Positions 44,988 through 56,049 of a stretch of DNA of 64,000 nt are shown piece after piece. Under the pieces are notes generated by a model. That model was not told the DNA's origin and made no database searches. It saw only the letters and a program-made list of their open reading frames with translations. The translations under genes and the position numbers were made by a program. The stretch lies in assembly GCF_016808095.1 (NCBI RefSeq), contig NC_068976.1:34900371-34964370 (forward strand), read 5' to 3'. Origin of the DNA: Vigna angularis (taxonomy: Eukaryota; Streptophyta; Magnoliopsida; Fabales; Fabaceae). The first letter of the stretch is position 1; every line of letters begins with the position of its first letter.

Positions 44988-46451
44988 CTAATCCATTCCC
45001 AAAATCACTTCTAAGTCCATGAGAGGCAAACATATGAGGTTCACCTTATACCTACGCCCTTCAACCTCAAGAGGACATCTAACACATACTGTGGAAGTTC
45101 TCACCTCACCAGCCGCTGGGGTTGACACCACCAAGTCGAACTGCATTTCACTCTCTGCTAACCCCAGTTTCTCAACGCACGCCTTCGAGATGAAGGAGTG
45201 TGTTGCCCCCGAATCATACAGCACGCAACAAGAATTTCCATGAATTAAGCAGGTACCGATGATGAGCGTACCTGAGCTTGCTGCCTCCGCTCCAGTAATG
45301 GCATACACACGCCCAACAGCTTGAGCTCGACCACCTCTCCCTTGCTGGGTCCTTCCAGCGTTCGGCGGCCTCATAACAGCGCGTCCGCCCATATTGCATT
45401 CGCTCTCCAGGTGGCCATTTCTTCTACACCGATTACAATACTTTACTCCTATCAATTGAGGACAAACTGACTTGTAGTGGGGTCCTCCACATTGAAAACA
45501 TCTCACGGCTCCCTGTTGTCCCGACTGCCCAGCAACTACCATTGCTTGTGATCCACTCGACTGTACTGGACGAGCGTATGGAGTACTATTCTGAGTCAGA
45601 TTTGGTCTTGTTAGTATCGGTCCCCTGGAGGCTTGTTGCTTCTTACGTTGTTCGGCTTCAGCCATGTTCTTCTCCAACACCTTTGCTCTCTCAACCATTG
45701 CAGGAAATGAACGGATACACAGGCTGGAGATTAACACCTTTAGATCGCTCCTTAGACCATTCTCAAATTTTCTACACTGCCACTCCGCACTGGTTGCCAT
45801 GGTATTAAAACGAACCAAGTGCTTAAACTTGTTCGTATACTCAGAAACGGTCATCCCTCCTTGTGTCAACTGTAGGAACTCCACCTCTTTGGCGAAACGA
45901 ACGCTATCTGGAAAATATTCTTCATAGAATTTGCTTCTGAAAACTTCCCAAGTAATAGGACTGTGAGCGTCCGTCAATATGGCCCTCACGCTCGCCCACC
46001 AGTGGCTCGCTTCTCCAGTCAGAAGATATTCTGTGAATGCTAAGCGATTCTCATCTGGGCACATCTTAGCGTTATAAATCCTTTCCATGTCACGCAGCCA
46101 TTGGTCTGCCTCATCAGGAAGGCACGTCCCACTGAACTTAGCCGGTCGATGTTGAAGGAAGCTTTCCAAGCTCCACTCAGCATGTGGTGTAGCAGTAGAA
46201 GAGGACGCCCCCGGCGTGCCCCTGGTTGCAGCAAGAAATTCCATTAACTGCCGCTGTGTAGTCTCAGAGTTGGCGCGAGCGGCCTCCAAGCTCTGTAAAG
46301 CGTTCTGGTTCTGTTGCATCAAAGTAGCATTCTGCTCCATCAGAGTGACATTTTGTTGTTGCAATCTATCAATTACCGTTTCCAACAACCTAGCGTTGTT
46401 GGACGCATCAGGCTCGTTAGGCTGTGGGGGAGGAGGAAGTCTAGGAGCCAT
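44988..46451 (-). CDS. gypsy Gag-protease segment, 487 codons to a nonsense codon
   Basis: Gag forms the particle shell and the protease would cut the polyprotein. Visible: a Pro-rich N-terminus, a Gln/Asn coiled coil (about residues 25-55), and a retrotransposon Gag core (RPAKFSGTCLPDEADQWL ... WEVFRSKFYEEYFPDS ... LTQGGMTVSEYTNKFKHL). Two zinc knuckles follow (CFQCGGPHYKSVC, spaced CX2CX3HX4C, and CNRCRRNGHLESEC, CX2CX4HX4C), then an aspartic protease with LYDSGATHSFIS. It stops at TAG in place of the Trp after ILGMD, before the RT part. The first knuckle is one residue shorter than the classical spacing. Confidence 0.9.
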   Translation of the reverse strand: MAPRLPPPPQPNEPDASNNARLLETVIDRLQQQNVTLMEQNATLMQQNQNALQSLEAARANSETTQRQLMEFLAATRGTPGASSSTATPHAEWSLESFLQHRPAKFSGTCLPDEADQWLRDMERIYNAKMCPDENRLAFTEYLLTGEASHWWASVRAILTDAHSPITWEVFRSKFYEEYFPDSVRFAKEVEFLQLTQGGMTVSEYTNKFKHLVRFNTMATSAEWQCRKFENGLRSDLKVLISSLCIRSFPAMVERAKVLEKNMAEAEQRKKQQASRGPILTRPNLTQNSTPYARPVQSSGSQAMVVAGQSGQQGAVRCFQCGGPHYKSVCPQLIGVKYCNRCRRNGHLESECNMGGRAVMRPPNAGRTQQGRGGRAQAVGRVYAITGAEAASSGTLIIGTCLIHGNSCCVLYDSGATHSFISKACVEKLGLAESEMQFDLVVSTPAAGEVRTSTVCVRCPLEVEGRRYKVNLICLPLMDLEVILGMD

Positions 46452-46602
46452 TTGTTCTCTAGAACAGAGAAAACGAGCGTTAGTTACGTTCAAAGAGTTT
46501 GAAAAATAACTCATTAAACACATATCAAGCACACAGCAAAACACAGTGCACTCATAACCTACAATGTCCTTTAAGAGAACAAAACTGCTCTGATACCAAT
46601 AA

Positions 46603-49185
46603 TGTAACATCCCAAAAATTATACAGTCATCAACTATATAATAGAATATTAACATATATTAATATGACAAAACAGTTTTACAAAATAAAAGGGATCGGGT
46701 TCACAATTTGGCCGAACGGCCTTACATAGGTACAGATAAACGTACGAGCGTTCAGTATAATTAAGAACGAACGATTTACAAAACTAAATACCGAACGTTC
46801 AACTACACAACTATAGCAAAAGGGCGCTCGTTCTAAAACGGCCTGCTAATCCAACTAAGCTAACAGCTCACCGAACGTCCTTCTGTTCGACCTTCACTTC
46901 AACCTCTACAAGATTCTCATCAGCAATGAATTCTTCTTTAAGTGTTTCTTCCAGAGATGCATCTCCCTCTGCTCACATCCACACGGATGATCATTGCAAG
47001 GACAAGACAAACGTACAGATACAGACAACACAAAGGAAACGCAAGGGTAAGCTTATTGAATTTAATTCGAGTAATATCAAGCATTTCATACATATCAAGC
47101 ACGTCAAATAATTACAACACATACATTCAACTCATTCATTAACTCAATCAAATTCCTGATACTAGACTGATTGTCCGGACTGTATGAATTCTGTGTAGCT
47201 ACGACGTCCGTGCACCCAGGTGGGATAGCTGGAATACTCGTCAGCAGCCACCTGAGGTTAGTCCGTTCTGTCCAAGTTACAGTTATGGACTAAGACCTCC
47301 TGCCATTCCCACACATGACATACTCCTCTCTACTTGAGAACGAGCACTCACGGAATATCAGGATGACCCGCCAGCTAAGCTTACCACATTCATACTTTAC
47401 AAATCTCAATTTCCATTCAAGAGTCGTTCCTCCCTGGAACGCTCGTTCAAAATCCACAATCATAGTTTCATCTCTTATACCGTTCGCACATTGTAATCTT
47501 CCTTCTAAATCACATTTTCATTCTTTGTTCCACTTCCATAAAAGGACGAGCGTTCAATCCTCTTCATAATGAGGACGAACGTCAAGAGCGAGACAGAAAG
47601 ATCTTCTTTTCCAAAGGGATAAGGCTGACACTTCATGATGAACGTTATTAAAATTTGAATCAGTTAAGTGAACTGACTCTAGATCAATTCAACTTATACT
47701 TCGAATAATTCAAAAATCAAGATTCAGAGTCAATCCAACTGAATGAAGATACAAAAGACGAGTGCTAAATGTACTAAGTACAATTTAGTTAGAATAAACC
47801 CACTGCCAGTAAATGACCGGATGAGGTACGCGAATTCACTGAAGTTTAGGACGAACGCTATTTACTTTTTGGACGAACGCTTATGGGAATTCAGGACGAA
47901 CGCTATTTCAGCTCGTTGATAAAGAACGAACGTTCGGTATAGGACCGAGCGCTACTTATCACTTACGCTTTGGGACGAGCGTTAGGTATAAGACCGAGCG
48001 CTACTTATCACGTACGCTTTGGGACGTACGTCTATGGGTCGAGACCATTTGCTGATTTAAAATCATAGAAATAGGATTTTATATAAGTTGTAATGGTGAA
48101 GTTATGTTTTTGACAATATGACTAAGTGTCTGAAGGTGTATTCTCAAGCTTCTCAAATCCTCACACAACACTCAGGATATCTACGTTTGGCCGAACGCTC
48201 AAACGTAAAGTTATTTATAAGAGGGCGTTCGTCCTCAAATAGAATCCTTTCCAAATGAAAGGGTTCGACTATTTCAAAGAATTTACTGAGAATACCGAAC
48301 GGTCAAAGACCGTTTCGATAACGAACGTTCCATATCATATGAGAATTTATATTCAAAGTTTCATTTACATCAAATACATTTTCTCAGTATATACTTTCAT
48401 GCATTCATCTCATCATACAGCTCATATTTCAGTTTAATCAAACCATAAAACATTTCATCATTTCCATACATCAATTCAGGATCATACTCATATGCCAAAC
48501 ATCCAATATCATAAATCATACTTCAAACAACACATAACGCACATGCAGTACAGTAAAATCATAAGAATTAAATCTAATAAGCTTCCCTTACCCGGATCAG
48601 TAGTGATCGTTCTAAAATGAGTGGTCTTGGCTTGTCCAAATATGGTTCTATCAACTTTTCTCTTGAGCTCTTCACTAAAACTAAAAGAAACACAAAGAGC
48701 TCAGTTTAAACCCATGCATGCAGATGGAACTGGTTTGCAGGAAATCCAGAAACGAGCGTCCAAGTGGAAACTTACCAGAACTGGAAGTTGTTCGGTCCAA
48801 TATGAAGCTCACGGTGCAGGGAACGTTCCTACGGTGCTGAAACGTGAACGGAGAAAAGGGTGGTAAGTTGCAGAAGAGAGAAGGAGAAGGGTTCTAGAGA
48901 GAAGGGGGAGAAATGGAGATTCTGAGTTTGGAAGGGGAGAAGGTGCGCGTGAGAGAGAGTGGGAGATTTTTCCAGAAATTCACTTTTGTTCAAATCCCAC
49001 TGTCAGATGGACGAGCGTCCCTCTCGTCGACACTTGCACCCCACCACTGACTTCAGAAGTTTCCAATTTGACAAGTGGCGCGCATGCATAGATCGGTGGT
49101 GGATTTTTAATGCACTGAACGCGTGGCACGGAGCATTAATGGAAGCAGAGAGGTGATTCAGCACAGTAATAAATAAGACGTGACA
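46603..49185 (-). mobile_element. LTR-c, 2583 bp
   Basis: Same ends and length as LTR-b and LTR-d. It is the 5' LTR of the gag-pol unit and the 3' LTR of the Gag-tail unit. About four differences from LTR-b were seen by eye (for example ACGGCCTGC versus ACGGCCCGC, GTTAGTCCG versus GTTAGGCCG). Confidence 0.92.
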
Positions 49186-49220
49186 ATCCCCCTAACTACA
49201 AAAATTTTCGTCCTCGAAAA

Positions 49221-50417
49221 TTAATACTTACCCGGAAATAGACTAGGGTACAAGTCCTTCATGGCCTCTTCCACTTCCCAGGTAGAGTCGCCCGTCTTTT
49301 CGTCCCATACAACTTTCACCAAACGAACGTCCTTTCTCATAACAGCGCGTCCGCCCATATTGCATTCGCTCTCCAGGTGGCCATTTCTTCTACACCGATT
49401 ACAATACTTTACTCCTATCAATTGAGGACAAACTGACTTGTAGTGGGGTCCTCCACATTGAAAACATCTCACGGCTCCCTGTTGTCCCGACTGCCCAGCA
49501 ACTACCATTGCTTGTGATCCACTCGACTGTACTGGACGAGCGTATGGAGTACTATTCTGAGTCAGATTTGGTCTTGTTAGTATCGGTCCCCTGGAGGCTT
49601 GTTGCTTCTTACGTTGTTCGGCTTCAGCCATGTTCTTCTCCAACACCTTTGCTCTCTCAACCATTGCAGGAAATGAACGGATACACAGGCTGGAGATTAA
49701 CACCTTTAGATCGCTCCTTAGACCATTCTCAAATTTTCTACACTGCCACTCCGCACTGGTTGCCATGGTATTAAAACGAACCAAGTGCTTAAACTTGTTC
49801 GTATACTCAGAAACGGTCATCCCTCCTTGTGTCAACTGTAGGAACTCCACCTCTTTGGCGAAACGAACGCTATCTGGAAAATATTCTTCATAGAATTTGC
49901 TTCTAAAAACTTCCCAAGTAATAGGACTGTGAGCGTCCGTCAATATGGCCCTCACGCTCGCCCACCAGTGGCTCGCTTCTCCAGTCAGAAGATATTCTGT
50001 GAATGCTAAGCGATTCTCATCTGGGCACATCTTAGCGTTATAAATCCTTTCCATGTCAAGCAGCCATTGGTCTGCCTCATCAGGAAGGCACGTCCCACTG
50101 AACTTGGCCGGTCGATGTTGAAGGAAGCTTTCCAAGCTCCACTCAGCATGTGGTGTAGCAGTAGAAGAGGACGCCCCCGGTGTGCCCCTGGTTGCAGCAA
50201 GAAATTCCATTAACTGCCGCTGTGTAGTCTCAGAGTTGGCGCGAGCGGCCTCCAAGCTCTGTAAAGCGTTCTGGTTCTGTTGCATCAAAGTAGCATTCTG
50301 CTCCATCAGAGTGACATTTTGTTGTTGCAATCTATCAATTACCGTTTCCAACAACCTAGCGTTGTTGGACGCATCAGGCTCGTTAGGCTGTGGGGGAGGA
50401 GGAAGTCTAGGAGCCAT
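49221..50417 (-). CDS. Chimeric ORF: gypsy Gag fused in frame to the pol chromo-like tail, 398 residues
   Basis: The N-terminal ~360 residues are the same Gag as in the full unit (coiled coil, Gag core, both zinc knuckles). After GGRAVMR the frame continues directly into [20 protein letters not shown] and ends YPSLFPGKY. The break is at about 49336, where pol CCTTTC meets gag CTCATAAC with a single shared base. Protease, RT, RNase H and integrase are deleted. The frame is intact and its unit has a primer site, polypurine tract and two full LTRs, so it has the layout of non-autonomous TR-GAG elements. Whether the fused protein is made is unknown. Confidence 0.88.
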   Translation of the reverse strand: MAPRLPPPPQPNEPDASNNARLLETVIDRLQQQNVTLMEQNATLMQQNQNALQSLEAARANSETTQRQLMEFLAATRGTPGASSSTATPHAEWSLESFLQHRPAKFSGTCLPDEADQWLLDMERIYNAKMCPDENRLAFTEYLLTGEASHWWASVRAILTDAHSPITWEVFRSKFYEEYFPDSVRFAKEVEFLQLTQGGMTVSEYTNKFKHLVRFNTMATSAEWQCRKFENGLRSDLKVLISSLCIRSFPAMVERAKVLEKNMAEAEQRKKQQASRGPILTRPNLTQNSTPYARPVQSSGSQAMVVAGQSGQQGAVRCFQCGGPHYKSVCPQLIGVKYCNRCRRNGHLESECNMGGRAVMRKDVRLVKVVWDEKTGDSTWEVEEAMKDLYPSLFPGKY

Positions 50418-50568
50418 TTGTTCTCTAGAACAGAGAAAACGAGCGTTAGTTACGTTCAAAGAGTTTGAAAAATAACTCATTAAACACATATCAAGCACAC
50501 AGCAAAACACAGTGCACTCATAACCTACAATGTCCTTTAAGAGAACAAAACTGCTCTGATACCAATAA

Positions 50569-53151
50569 TGTAACATCCCAAAAATTATACAGTCATCAAC
50601 TATATAATAGAATATTAACATATATTAATATGACAAAACAGTTTTACAAAATAAAAGGGATCGGGTTCACAATTTGGCCGAACGGCCTTACATAGGTACA
50701 GATAAACGTACGAGCGTTCAGTATAATTAAGAACGAACGATTTACAAAACTAAATACCGAACGTTCAACTACACAACTATAGCAAAAGGGCGCTCGTTCT
50801 AAAACGGCCCGCTAATCCAACTAAGCTAACAGCTCACCGAACGTCCTTCTGTTCGACCTTCACTTCAACCTCTACAAGATTCTCATCAGCAATGAATTCT
50901 TCTTTAAGTGTTTCTTCCAGAGATGCATCTCCCTCTGCTCACATCCACACGGATGATCATTGCAAGGACAAGACAAACGTACAGATACAGACAACACAAA
51001 GCAAACGCAAGGGTAAGCTTATTGAATTTAATTCGAGTAATATCAAGCATTTCATACATATCAAGCACGTCAAATAATTACAACACATACATTCAACTCA
51101 TTCATTAACTCAATCAAATTCCTGATACTAGACTGATTGTCCGGACTGTATGAATTCTGTGTAGCTACGACGTCCGTGCACCCAGGTGGGATAGCTGGAA
51201 TACTCGTCAGCAGCCACCTGAGGTTAGGCCGTTCTGTCCAAGTTACAGTTATGGACTAAGACCTCCTGCCATTCCCACACATGACATACTCCTCTCTACT
51301 TGAGAACGAGCACTCACGGAATATCAGGATGACCCGCCAGCTAAGCTTACCACATTCATACTTTACAAATCTCAATTTCCATTCAAGAGTCGTTCCTCCC
51401 TGGAACGCTCGTTCAAAATCCACAATCATAGTTTCATCTCTTATACCGTTCGCACATTGTAATCTTCCTTCTAAATCACATTTTCATTCTTTGTTCCACT
51501 TCCATAAAAGGACGAGCGTTCAATCCTCTTCATAATGAGGACGAACGTCAAGAGCGAGACAGAAAGATCTTCTTTTCCAAAGGGATAAGGCTGACACTTC
51601 ATGATGAACGTTATTAAAATTTGAATCAGTTAAGTGAACTGACTCTAGATCAATTCAACTTATACTTCGAATAATTCAAAAATCAAGATTCAGAGTCAAT
51701 CCAACTGAATGAAGATACAAAAGACGAGTGCTAAATGTACTAAGTACAATTTAGTTAGAATAAACCCACTGCCAGTAAATGACCGGATGAGGTACGCGAA
51801 TTCACTGAAGTTTAGGACGAACGCTATTTACTTTTTGGACGAACGCTTATGGGAATTCAGGACGAACGCTATTTCAGCTCGTTGATAAAGAACGAACGTT
51901 CGGTATAGGACCGAGCGCTACTTATCACTTACGCTTTGGGACGAGCGTTAGGTATAAGACCGAGCGCTACTTATCACGTACGCTTTGGGACGTACGTCTA
52001 TGGGTCGAGACCATTTGCTGATTTAAAATCATAGAAATAGGATTTTATATAAGTTGTAATGGTGAAGTTATGTTTTTGACAATATGACTAAGTGTCTGAA
52101 GGTGTATTCTCAAGCTTCTCAAATCCTCACACAACACTCAGGATATCTACGTTTGGCCGAACGCTCAAACGTAAAGTTATTTATAAGAGGGCGTTCGTCC
52201 TCAAATAGAATCCTTTCCAAATGAAAGGGTTCGACTATTTCAAAGAATTTACTGAGAATACCGAACGGTCAAAGACCGTTTCGATAACGAACGTTCCATA
52301 TCATATGAGAATTTATATTCAAAGTTTCATTTACATCAAATACATTTTCTCAGTATATACTTTCATGCATTCATCTCATCATACAGCTCATATTTCAGTT
52401 TAATCAAACCATAAAACATTTCATCATTTCCATACATCAATTCAGGATCATACTCATATGCCAAACATCCAATATCATAAATCATACTTCAAACAACACA
52501 TAACGCACATGCAGTACAGTAAAATCATAAGAATTAAATCTAATAAGCTTCCCTTACCCGGATCAGTAGTGATCGTTCTAAAATGAGTGGTCTTGGCTTG
52601 TCCAAATATGGTTCTATCAACTTTTCTCTTGAGCTCTTCACTAAAACTAAAAGAAACACAAAGAGCTCAGTTTAAACCCATGCATGCAGATGGAACTGGT
52701 TTGCAGGAAATCCAGAAACGAGCGTCCAAGTGGAAACTTACCAGAACTGGAAGTTGTTCGGTCCAATATGAAGCTCACGGTGCAGGGAACGTTCCTACGG
52801 TGCTGAAACGTGAACGGAGAAAAGGGTGGTAAGTTGCAGAAGAGAGAAGGAGAAGGGTTCTAGAGAGAAGGGGGAGAAATGGAGATTCTGAGTTTGGAAG
52901 GGGAGAAGGTGCGCGTGAGAGAGAGTGGGAGATTTTTCCAGAAATTCACTTTTGTTCAAATCCCACTGTCAGATGGACGAGCGTCCCTCTCGTCGACACT
53001 TGCACCCCACCACTGACTTCAGAAGTTTCCAATTTGACAAGTGGCGCGCATGCATAGATCGGTGGTGGATTTTTAATGCACTGAACGCGTGGCACGGAGC
53101 ATTAATGGAAGCAGAGAGGTGATTCAGCACAGTAATAAATGAGACGTGACA
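50569..53151 (-). mobile_element. LTR-b, 2583 bp
   Basis: Full LTR between the pol 3' half (higher coordinates) and the Gag-tail unit (lower). Same ends, polypurine tract (53152-53162) and primer site (50553-50564) as the other copies. Closest to LTR-c. Confidence 0.92.
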
Positions 53152-53186
53152 ATCCCCCTAACTACAAAAATTTTCGTCCTCGAAAA

Positions 53187-55019
53187 TTAATACTTACCCG
53201 GAAATAGACTAGGGTACAAGTCCTTCATGGCCTCTTCCACTTCCCAGGTAGAGTCGCCCGTCTTTTCGTCCCATACAACTTTCACCAAACGAACGTCCTT
53301 TCCCTTGTATAACTTGGTGCGAACGTCTTCCACACGAACCGGCTTCATTTCCAACGTTCGGTCTTGACGAAGACGAACGTCCTCTAGTTCCAATACGTGC
53401 GAGGGATCTGCTATGTATTTCCGGAGTTGAGACACGTGAAACACCGGATGAAGGTTGGACAATTGAGGAGGCAATGCTAGCTCGTAAGCAACTGATCCAA
53501 TCCTCCTTAAAATCTGATACGGCCCTATGAACTTGGGAGATAATTTCTTGGATCGCAACGCTCGGCCTACTCCAGTAATTGGATTCAGCCGAAGGAAAAT
53601 GTGATCGCCAGCCTTGAACTCTAATGACCTTCTTCTTTTATCTGCATATGACTTCTGCCTGCTTCTAGACATCTTCAGCCTCTCCTGAATTAACTTCACC
53701 TTTTCAGTCATTTGTTGAATAAGCTCCGGTCCCGTTAATACATTCTCTCCTTCTTGAAACCAGCAAAGTGGGGTGCGGCATTTACGTCCGTACAGAGCTT
53801 CGAAGGGAGCCATTCCAATGCTAGACTGGAAGCTGTTGTTGTAGGTGAATTCCACCAGAGGCAAGACTTCATCCCACACGCCCATGTGATCAAGCACGCA
53901 CGTTCTCAATAAGTCTTCGAGCGTCTGGATGGTTCTCTCAGATTGACCATCCGTCTGCGGATGGTACGCTGAACTCATTTGGAGTTTGCTGCCCAGTTCA
54001 CCTTGCAGAGATTGCCAAAACCGAGTGGTAAATCTTGTGTCTCGGTCAGAGATGATGCTGGATGGCACTCCATGTAGACGAACGATCTCCTTGATGTAAA
54101 GCTTTGCCAAATTAGTCAATGACATCTTCAAGTTAACCGCTAGGAAGTGAGCACTCTTCGTTAGACGATCCACTATCACCCAAATGGAATCGTGATTCTT
54201 GACCGTGCGAGGCAAGTGAGTCACGAAGTCAATTGAAATGTTGTCCCACTTCCATTCGGGAATTTCCAGAGGTTGCAGTAGGACGCCCGGTCTTTGATAT
54301 TCAGCTTTCGCTCGTTGACAAGTTAAGCATGACGCCACGAAGCGAGCGACATCACTCTTCATGCCCGGCCACCAAAACGACTTCCTGAGGTCTTGGTACA
54401 TCTTAGTCATGCCAGGGTGCATGCTAAGACGGCTGTGATGACCTTCCTCCAGAATAATTCTCTTCAGCTCGCCATCATTCGGAACGCACGTCCTATCCAT
54501 GTAGCGTAAAAGACCGTCCGTCCCGGTGTTGAAATGCTTAGCTTTATCTGTACCGAGCGCGTTTAAGATCAACACCAAATCTTCGTCCTCCCTTTGCTTC
54601 ATCCTGATCCGGTCGAACACTTCACTTGCTATCCTAAGGTTGCAGCATTTAATACTGTTCGGCTCCAACTCGAACTGCAACCTTAGGTCTCTAAAATTCT
54701 CCACCAAGCTCAATTCTCTAACCATCATGGACGAGACATGCACCACCTTCCTGCTCAACGCATCTACTACCACGTTCGCTTTGCCAGGATGATAAAGTAG
54801 CTCGAAGTCATAGTCCTTCAAAAATTCAAGCCACCTCCGTTGCCTCATATTCAACTCCTTCTGATCAAAGAGGTACTTGAGACTCTTATGATCGCTGAAG
54901 ACTTGGAAAACTGATCCATACAAATAGTGCCTCCAAATCTTCAGAGCAAAGACGACCGCTGCCAACTTCAGGTCGTGCGTTGGATAATTCCTCTCATGTA
55001 TTTTTAGCTGACGTGAAGC
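53187..55019 (-). CDS. gypsy pol 3' half: RNase H, integrase and chromo-like tail (5'-truncated)
   Basis: Open without stops from the LTR junction, about 610 codons. RNase H from around [20 protein letters not shown] and [12 protein letters not shown]; integrase zinc region [20 protein letters not shown] with CLTCQ; core D-D-E ([22 protein letters not shown]); tail ending YPSLFPGKY. It keeps the 2 bp missing at 42720 and the HH zinc ligand pair. It has DALSRK preceded by VV rather than VA. Its 5' part (LTR rest, gag, protease, RT) is deleted by a junction at TGAAGC (55014-55019), so it has no own start. Confidence 0.9.
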   Translation of the reverse strand, partial: ASRQLKIHERNYPTHDLKLAAVVFALKIWRHYLYGSVFQVFSDHKSLKYLFDQKELNMRQRRWLEFLKDYDFELLYHPGKANVVVDALSRKVVHVSSMMVRELSLVENFRDLRLQFELEPNSIKCCNLRIASEVFDRIRMKQREDEDLVLILNALGTDKAKHFNTGTDGLLRYMDRTCVPNDGELKRIILEEGHHSRLSMHPGMTKMYQDLRKSFWWPGMKSDVARFVASCLTCQRAKAEYQRPGVLLQPLEIPEWKWDNISIDFVTHLPRTVKNHDSIWVIVDRLTKSAHFLAVNLKMSLTNLAKLYIKEIVRLHGVPSSIISDRDTRFTTRFWQSLQGELGSKLQMSSAYHPQTDGQSERTIQTLEDLLRTCVLDHMGVWDEVLPLVEFTYNNSFQSSIGMAPFEALYGRKCRTPLCWFQEGENVLTGPELIQQMTEKVKLIQERLKMSRSRQKSYADKRRRSLEFKAGDHIFLRLNPITGVGRALRSKKLSPKFIGPYQILRRIGSVAYELALPPQLSNLHPVFHVSQLRKYIADPSHVLELEDVRLRQDRTLEMKPVRVEDVRTKLYKGKDVRLVKVVWDEKTGDSTWEVEEAMKDLYPSLFPGKY

Positions 55020-55396
55020 TCACGGTGCAGGGAACGTTCCTACGGTGCTGAAACGTGAACGGAGAAAAGGGTGGTAAGTTGCAGAAGAGAGAAGGAGAAG
55101 GGTTCTAGAGAGAAGGGGGAGAAATGGAGATTCTGAGTTTGGAAGGGGAGAAGGTGCGCGTGAGAGAGAGTGGAAGATTTTTCCAGAAATTCACTTTTGT
55201 TCAAATCCCACTGTCAGACGGACGAGCGTCCCTCTCGTCGACACCTGCACCCCACCACTGACTTCAGAAGTTTCCAATTTGACAAGTGGCGCGCATGCAT
55301 GGATCGGTGGTGGATTTTTAATGCACTGAACGCGTGGCATGGAGCATTAATGGAAGCAGAGAGGTGATTCAGCACAGTAATAAATGAGACGTGACA
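55014..55396 (-). mobile_element. LTR-a: first 383 bp of the 5' LTR
   Basis: Matches the 383 bp at 41464-41846 of LTR-d with several changes (for example GTCAGACGG, GACACCTGC, GTGGAAGA). It ends at the TGAAGC microhomology with pol. The outer end TGTCACG is next to GTTTT at 55397. A 65-codon frame here recurs in all LTR copies and is not a gene. Confidence 0.88.
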
Positions 55397-56049
55397 GTTT
55401 TCAACCCAGTTGACTGTTATGCTGTATGAAATTGATATCCCTTCTTGGCAATTCAGAAAACACTTGGATCATATCTGAAAGATTAAAAGGGTTCACACAC
55501 CAATCAACCCTAGTTTAAGAGAATCATATAAGAAACAAAATCATAACATGGAACTGAATATTAACAAAAATTCATAAAAGATTGGTTTAAGGAAAGTACA
55601 ACAGCACAGGCAGAGACACAACACAAAGAGGTAGAGGCCGCGGTGGAACTCTCCTTTGTCGACAGGGTCACGGTGGCAGCGACCGCGCGTTATCTTTGGA
55701 GATCTCTTTCGACGACAACGTTGAAACGCAAGCTAGGGCAGAGTCACGATAGATCACTGTGAGATTTCGTTGAAGCTCTCCTTCGTTAACAGCGTCACAG
55801 TGAACAATGCGAGATTTCGCTGAAGCTCTCTCACGGTGGAACACGCGAGCTAGGGCACGTTTTAGGAATACTTGAAAAATTAAAAATGAAAGAGGGATGG
55901 ATAACAGTTCTAGCAGTTAATTGAACTGAAAATCTTATAAGTTCAGCTTTTAAAAACTGAACCATAAAATAGTATATTTAAGTTTTAGTAAAAATGGATC
56001 AGTTATTTTTAGTATAATATAGTATAATTAACTACAGTACAGTACAGAT
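55397..56049. other. hAT right end, probable transposase promoter/5' UTR
   Basis: Starts with the second GTTTT copy. It includes a GC-rich stretch (about 55630-55860) with two imperfect repeats of GAGATTTCGxTGAAGCTCTC, then an AT-rich subterminal zone with two GATCAGTTATTTTT words near the end. No coding frame recognised. Confidence 0.5.

Larger units (their letters stand above)
41882..46451 (-). pseudogene. gypsy Gag-Pol polyprotein with two nonsense codons and one frameshift
   Basis: A nearly full-length polyprotein region of about 4.57 kb in the LTR-c to LTR-d unit. Order: Gag, zinc knuckles, protease, reverse transcriptase, RNase H, integrase, C-terminal chromo-like tail. Three lesions are visible: a TAG where the family has Trp after ILGMD (44990-44988); a TAG where Lys is expected after FQELK (43838-43836); and a 2-bp loss between 42720 and 42721 relative to the 54-kb copy, shifting the integrase frame. 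Otherwise the frame is open, so inactivation is recent. I start at MAPRLPPPP; longer in-frame extensions read through the LTR end. Confidence 0.9.
38856..55396 (-). mobile_element. Tandem Tekay/Del-like gypsy composite (five LTR copies, four internal regions) with one TSD
   Basis: Read in element direction (high to low): LTR-a fragment (55396-55014), pol 3' half, LTR-b (53151-50569), Gag-tail fusion, LTR-c (49185-46603), gag-pol, LTR-d (41846-39264), gag stub, LTR-e fragment (38928-38856). The outermost bases are proper LTR ends (TGTCACG... and ...GATGTTACA) and are flanked by GTTTT at 38851-38855 and 55397-55401. This means one integration event rather than several independent ones. LTRs b, c and d are each 2583 bp and nearly identical. 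The RT/IN types, primer site and long LTRs point to the chromovirus Tekay/Del lineage (inference). Confidence 0.88.

Noticed and set aside
46216..46509. Plus-strand Cys-rich frame (97 codons), repeated at 50182-50475 and partly at 38931-39170
   Set aside because: It is the reverse strand of the gag coiled-coil coding region; its composition follows from the Gln/Asn codons on the other strand.
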